DNA of 64,000 bases. Source: CAVWUA01 sp963758025 (GTDB lineage Bacteria > Planctomycetota > Planctomycetia > Isosphaerales > Isosphaeraceae). Made by a program: the position numbers and the translations under genes. Shown here in pieces: positions 61,001 through 64,000 of the stretch (the stretch's first letter is position 1; each line of letters opens with the position of its first letter). The stretch is from the NCBI GenBank assembly GCA_963758025.1, contig CAVWUA010000030.1, positions 1 through 64,000 of the forward strand, read 5' to 3'. Below the pieces are notes generated by a model. That model ran no database searches and was not told where the DNA came from. It was given only the letters and a program-made list of their open reading frames with translations.

Positions 61001-63069
61001 CGGGGTTGATCGGGCGGTTGAAGGTTACGACGACCGAGCTGGGCGTGGTGGTCGGCGTCTGGCCGTTCATTGGCGTGGTCGTGACCACCCGGAGGATGTC
61101 GATGGCGTTCATCGCGTCATCGGCCCGGACCAGACCGTAACCCCCCTGCACGTTCCAGGTGTTCGGCACCGCGCCGTTGACGGGCAGGGCCGAGGAGATC
61201 ATCGCGGACTTGATGTCGGCGGCTCTCGCCTGCGGCGCGATCTGCTTCATCAGGGCCGCCACCGCCGCCAGGTTCGGCGATGCGGAGGACGTGCCGAAGA
61301 AGTTCGGCAGGGTATCCGTGTCCAGGTTCGTCGCGGTCGCCGGGCCGGTATTCGGCGGCGGGTTCGACGTGTCGATATCAAAGCCGGGAATGAAGAACGA
61401 CGTGTTGTTGGCGTCCGATCCCGAGACGTCCGGCTTACGAACGTTCACCGCCGCGATTCGGGTGCCGTCGGGGAGGAAGGTCTTCGTGCCGGGACCGTAG
61501 GAGCTGTACTGCTCGGTCACGAGCGGGTTGAAGTTCTGGCCGAACGCCGGGGAGACCCACCAGGGGACCGCGCCCGTGGTGATCGCGTCGGTGCTGTTGC
61601 GGTGGCCGATGGTCGTCGGATAGGTCGTTCCGCCGGCGGCGCCGAACTGCTTCGAGACCTGCAGGCCGTTGCCGGCCGGAGCCTGGAAGACCACGCGGCC
61701 GGGGTCGGGGCTGCTGGGAGAGACCCGGATGACGATCGAGTAGTTGCCGGGGTTCGGCAGGGCCAGGAACTCCAGCGGCATGTTCTGCGCGATGTTGTTC
61801 GTGGTCGCCTGGGAGACGATGGCGTTGTTGCTATCGACGACGAAGATGTCGAGGTCGGACGTCACCCCGTTGGCCACGTAGAACGGGTTGTCCCACTGGA
61901 AGGAGACGAACAGCCCGGCCTGCGTGACGGTGATCGGCAGGTTCGTCACCGGCGCCGAGGTCGGGTCGGGGTTGAAGTTCATGAAGCGGCCCATCGTGCC
62001 GGCCGCGCCTCCGGGCGTGCCGGGCACGCCGGTGACCGTCGTGGTCACGCCGCGGAATTCCGACTGGTAGCCGCCGTCGGACTGATTGCCCGCCGAGGTG
62101 AAGTAGGTCACGTTCGAGTTCGTCACGACATCGGTGACGGCCTGCGCGACGATCCCGTCCTGGAAGAACGGCTCGCCAGGATACTTCAAATCGTCGGAGA
62201 TGATCTGCGCGCCGGACTGGGCCAGGGCGCGGATGTTCTTCGCGAAACCGATTTCGCCGGGGGCGTTGGGGTCGGCCCCGGTGGCGAAGAGCAGTTGCGC
62301 GCCGGGGGCGATGTCGTAGATCTGCTCCAGCATCGCGCGGCCTTCATCGGACGAGCCGGCGGCACCGTCCTGGACGACGGTCACGTTGCTGGGCAGGTCG
62401 CCCGTGGCGACCGACTCGGCCAGGCCGACCCCCGCGACGTTCGGGTTGTCGTACTGGTTGACGCTGTCGGAGATCACGCCGATGGCGACCCCGGTGCCGT
62501 CCACATTGTACGAGTTGCGCGATGTCGGCCCGCATCGCCGCGTCGGACTGGTTGTTCGAGCTGCCCGCCGCGTCGTACGACGGCTTGAAGAGGGGCTTCA
62601 TGCCGTACGTCTGCGGCATCTGAGCGACCGCCGCGAGCTGGGCGACGGGCACATAGCCCTCGGCGATGTGCTTGGAGACATCCACCGCGCCGATGTCCAT
62701 GCCGAGGTTGCGCAGGGCGGCCGTGAAGGCGCTGAAGTCGGAGTACCCGCCGGTGACGTCCACACCGACCTTGTCCCCCTTGAAGAAGATCTTCGACGCG
62801 TAGCTGGAGGTGAAGGCCCCGTCGCCACCGTGCTGGGCGAAGTTCTGGTATTCCTGGTAAATCTGGATCAACTGCTCGCCGGCCAGGGCCATCGGGCCGT
62901 TCTTGACGTCCATCAGGTTGGTCGTTTCCGGCCGCCAGCGGGGCGGATCGGCCGACAACAAGAGCCGATGCTCCAGCGACTCCACCCGAGGGAACGTCCG
63001 TCGCTGGTCATTGGGCTTGCGACCCCGCCCCTTATCTCGATTCCGATCGCCGCGATTGAAGCTGCCCAT
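52064..63069 (-). CDS. Giant surface protein with subtilisin-like, Ig-like and beta-helix domains; four frame breaks
   Basis: Restored length is about 3,667 residues. The N-terminus is Arg-rich and then carries VESLEHRLLLSA, a LEPR-xLL-type planctomycete motif. A subtilisin-like domain follows, encoded at about 62.5-61.1 kb: Asp in VAIGVISDSV, the AAGN-type oxyanion loop YFTSAGN and the serine in FFGTSSASPNLAA. In place of the usual HGT..A block it has DEGRAMLEQIYDIAPGA. Next are bacterial Ig-like (Big_5-like) modules with GNALDGEF-type endings and GPDxxLGTADD loops, and right-handed beta-helix regions (VTNTRISDSG, VTNNDFYNN). The C-terminus is Pro/Thr-rich and then basic. Breaks lie near 62515, 56958, 55690 and 55437. 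ATG 63069 has GGGGAG upstream. It is probably an exported cell-surface protein. Confidence 0.8.
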
Positions 63070-63625
63070 ACGACAACGCTCCCCGGTTTTGCCCTGCGTC
63101 CGCCTCACCCCGATTGGCTCGCTGAACCAGTCGTTGTTGCCCCGACGGGGCAGGCAGACGGCGAAGGTGAACGATTCTCAGATGATTCCGACCGCTTGTG
63201 TGTATCGATTTGCCCGCGGGCCGACAGAGGACGAAGGGCCTCGATCCCGGCTCGCTGGTTCCGCTGGAAATTGCGCCCCGCGGCGACTGATCAAGATCCC
63301 GGACGGATTCCGGCGCTCGACCTGTCTCGCTTGGCTGATTGAATGGCTCCATGCACGCAATCAATCATTGTGGTAAGGATTCTCCCTGTCAAGTCCATTC
63401 GCGGAGAATTCGTGGAAGGTGCGGGTGCGGGGGAGTGAGACGGGCGAATTCTGGCAATCCGAAAGCCACAAGGCGCAGATTGCAAACCATGTTCAGTGTG
63501 ACCCCCGATTTTCCGCTGTCAAACCAACCCGACAAGTTTTCGGAGTCCGTCCGAACGTATGCTCCGAGCCCGAACGATTGTACGGCCCCAGGGGGATGAA
63601 TGTTCAGCGGGTGTGTCGTTCTTTT
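63070..63625. other. Intergenic region upstream of the giant gene
   Basis: These 556 bases have no gene I can support. They contain the promoter side of the giant surface protein gene and the 3' flank of the HAD gene. No strong hairpin or repeat was noticed. Confidence 0.45.
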
Positions 63626-64000
63626 TCAACATGACGTCGGTCCAGAGGCCGTGTCGGGGATCTCCACGCCCTCGCGCCGGAGGTCATCGAGCAAGGCGGA
63701 ATAATTCTGGTAAAGCAGGGCGGACAGACCGGCTTTGCGGGCGCCTTCGACGTTTTCGGGAACATCATCGATGAACAGGCAGTCCTCGGGAGGGGCGTCG
63801 GCGGCCTCCGCGCAGGCGAGGAAGAACGCGGCGGCGGGCTTGATGTGGCCGACCTCATACGACAGGACCAGGCGATCGAAGTGGGCGAGCGTCTCGGCGA
63901 ACTGCCGGCGGAAGTGCGCGGCGTGCAGGTCGTTGGTGTTTGAGCCGAGGATCAGCGTGTATCCCCGCTCTTTCAGGAACGGGATGAGTCGGTGGACCGG
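63626..64000 (-). CDS. HAD-superfamily hydrolase, 3' part only
   Basis: About 124 C-terminal residues are in the window; the start lies beyond the right edge. HAD motif II is in TLILGSNTND, motif III lysine in GHIKPAAAFF and motif IV in CLFIDDVPENVEGARKAG. The spacing matches subfamily IA phosphatase-like enzymes (phosphoglycolate phosphatase or haloacid dehalogenase type). The motif I aspartate is not visible because it lies outside. It reads toward the giant gene's upstream region on the same strand. Confidence 0.82.
   Translation of the reverse strand, partial: PVHRLIPFLKERGYTLILGSNTNDLHAAHFRRQFAETLAHFDRLVLSYEVGHIKPAAAFFLACAEAADAPPEDCLFIDDVPENVEGARKAGLSALLYQNYSALLDDLRREGVEIPDTASGPTSC

Noticed and set aside
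57339..62588. Plus-strand open frame of about 1,749 codons
   Set aside because: It is antisense to the giant surface protein gene, has Arg/Gly/Val/Asp-rich low-complexity translation with no recognisable domain, and reflects GC-rich codon bias on the other strand.
1..64000. CRISPR arrays, tRNA and rRNA genes
   Set aside because: No regularly spaced repeats and no cloverleaf or ribosomal sequence were noticed on reading the intergenic regions.

Overview
The window looks like a chromosomal segment of a GC-rich planctomycete, probably of the Isosphaeraceae type. The signs are strong G/C third-position bias, an N-terminal surface-protein motif of the LEPR-xLL type (ESLEHRLLLSA) on a giant exported protein, a PEP-CTERM protein, a PA14 plus multi-haem cytochrome, an ECF sigma factor with a membrane-anchored C-terminus, and several small families I know mainly from planctomycetes. 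No rRNA, tRNA, CRISPR array or phage module was found.

Layout. 1-2.3 kb: an IS4-family insertion sequence next to the 3' remnant of a planctomycete gene, followed by palindromic intergenic repeats. 2.7-8.7 kb: minus-strand genes for a B12-binding radical SAM protein, a GH15 glucoamylase/trehalase-like enzyme, a glucose-dehydrogenase-like MDR enzyme and an SDR, with a MITE-like element between the last two. 8.7-9.8 kb is non-coding. 9.8-15.6 kb: a PAC2 protein, xylose isomerase, a small membrane protein, a ceramidase-like protein and an M3 oligoendopeptidase. 15.7-22.5 kb: a PA14-pentahaem cytochrome, a Wza-like polysaccharide export lipoprotein and exported or membrane proteins of unknown function. 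22.6-25.6 kb: two tandem DUF697-type GTPases with many reading-frame breaks. 25.6-29.4 kb: a pair of small conserved proteins, ExbB/ExbD, DedA and an orphan Phd/YefM antitoxin. 29.8-32 kb: a PEP-CTERM protein and an ECF sigma factor. 32.3-39.7 kb: a molybdenum/tungsten cofactor cluster (moeA, moeA-PBP fusion, mobA, a GT87-like membrane protein, a MoaD-like protein and an aldehyde:ferredoxin oxidoreductase), largely translationally coupled. 39.9-51.8 kb: a large MscS channel, a beta-propeller/PHP protein, a DUF2188 protein, MMPL and Nramp transporters, a GT4 glycosyltransferase and an FKBP lipoprotein. 52-63 kb: one gene of about 3,667 codons for a giant surface protein with a subtilisin-like domain. 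The right edge holds a partial HAD hydrolase.

Reading-frame breaks are frequent: I count about thirty. Most behave as single extra bases, often one more G or C in a short run, and the protein continues cleanly in the next frame. I treat most of these genes as probably intact in the organism and the breaks as likely sequence errors, but this cannot be proved from the sequence alone.

The most interesting parts are the aldehyde:ferredoxin oxidoreductase/cofactor operon, the giant protease-like surface protein in which the subtilisin histidine appears to be replaced by glutamate, the 112-bp MITE-like element with a possible target duplication, and the tandem GTPase pair.
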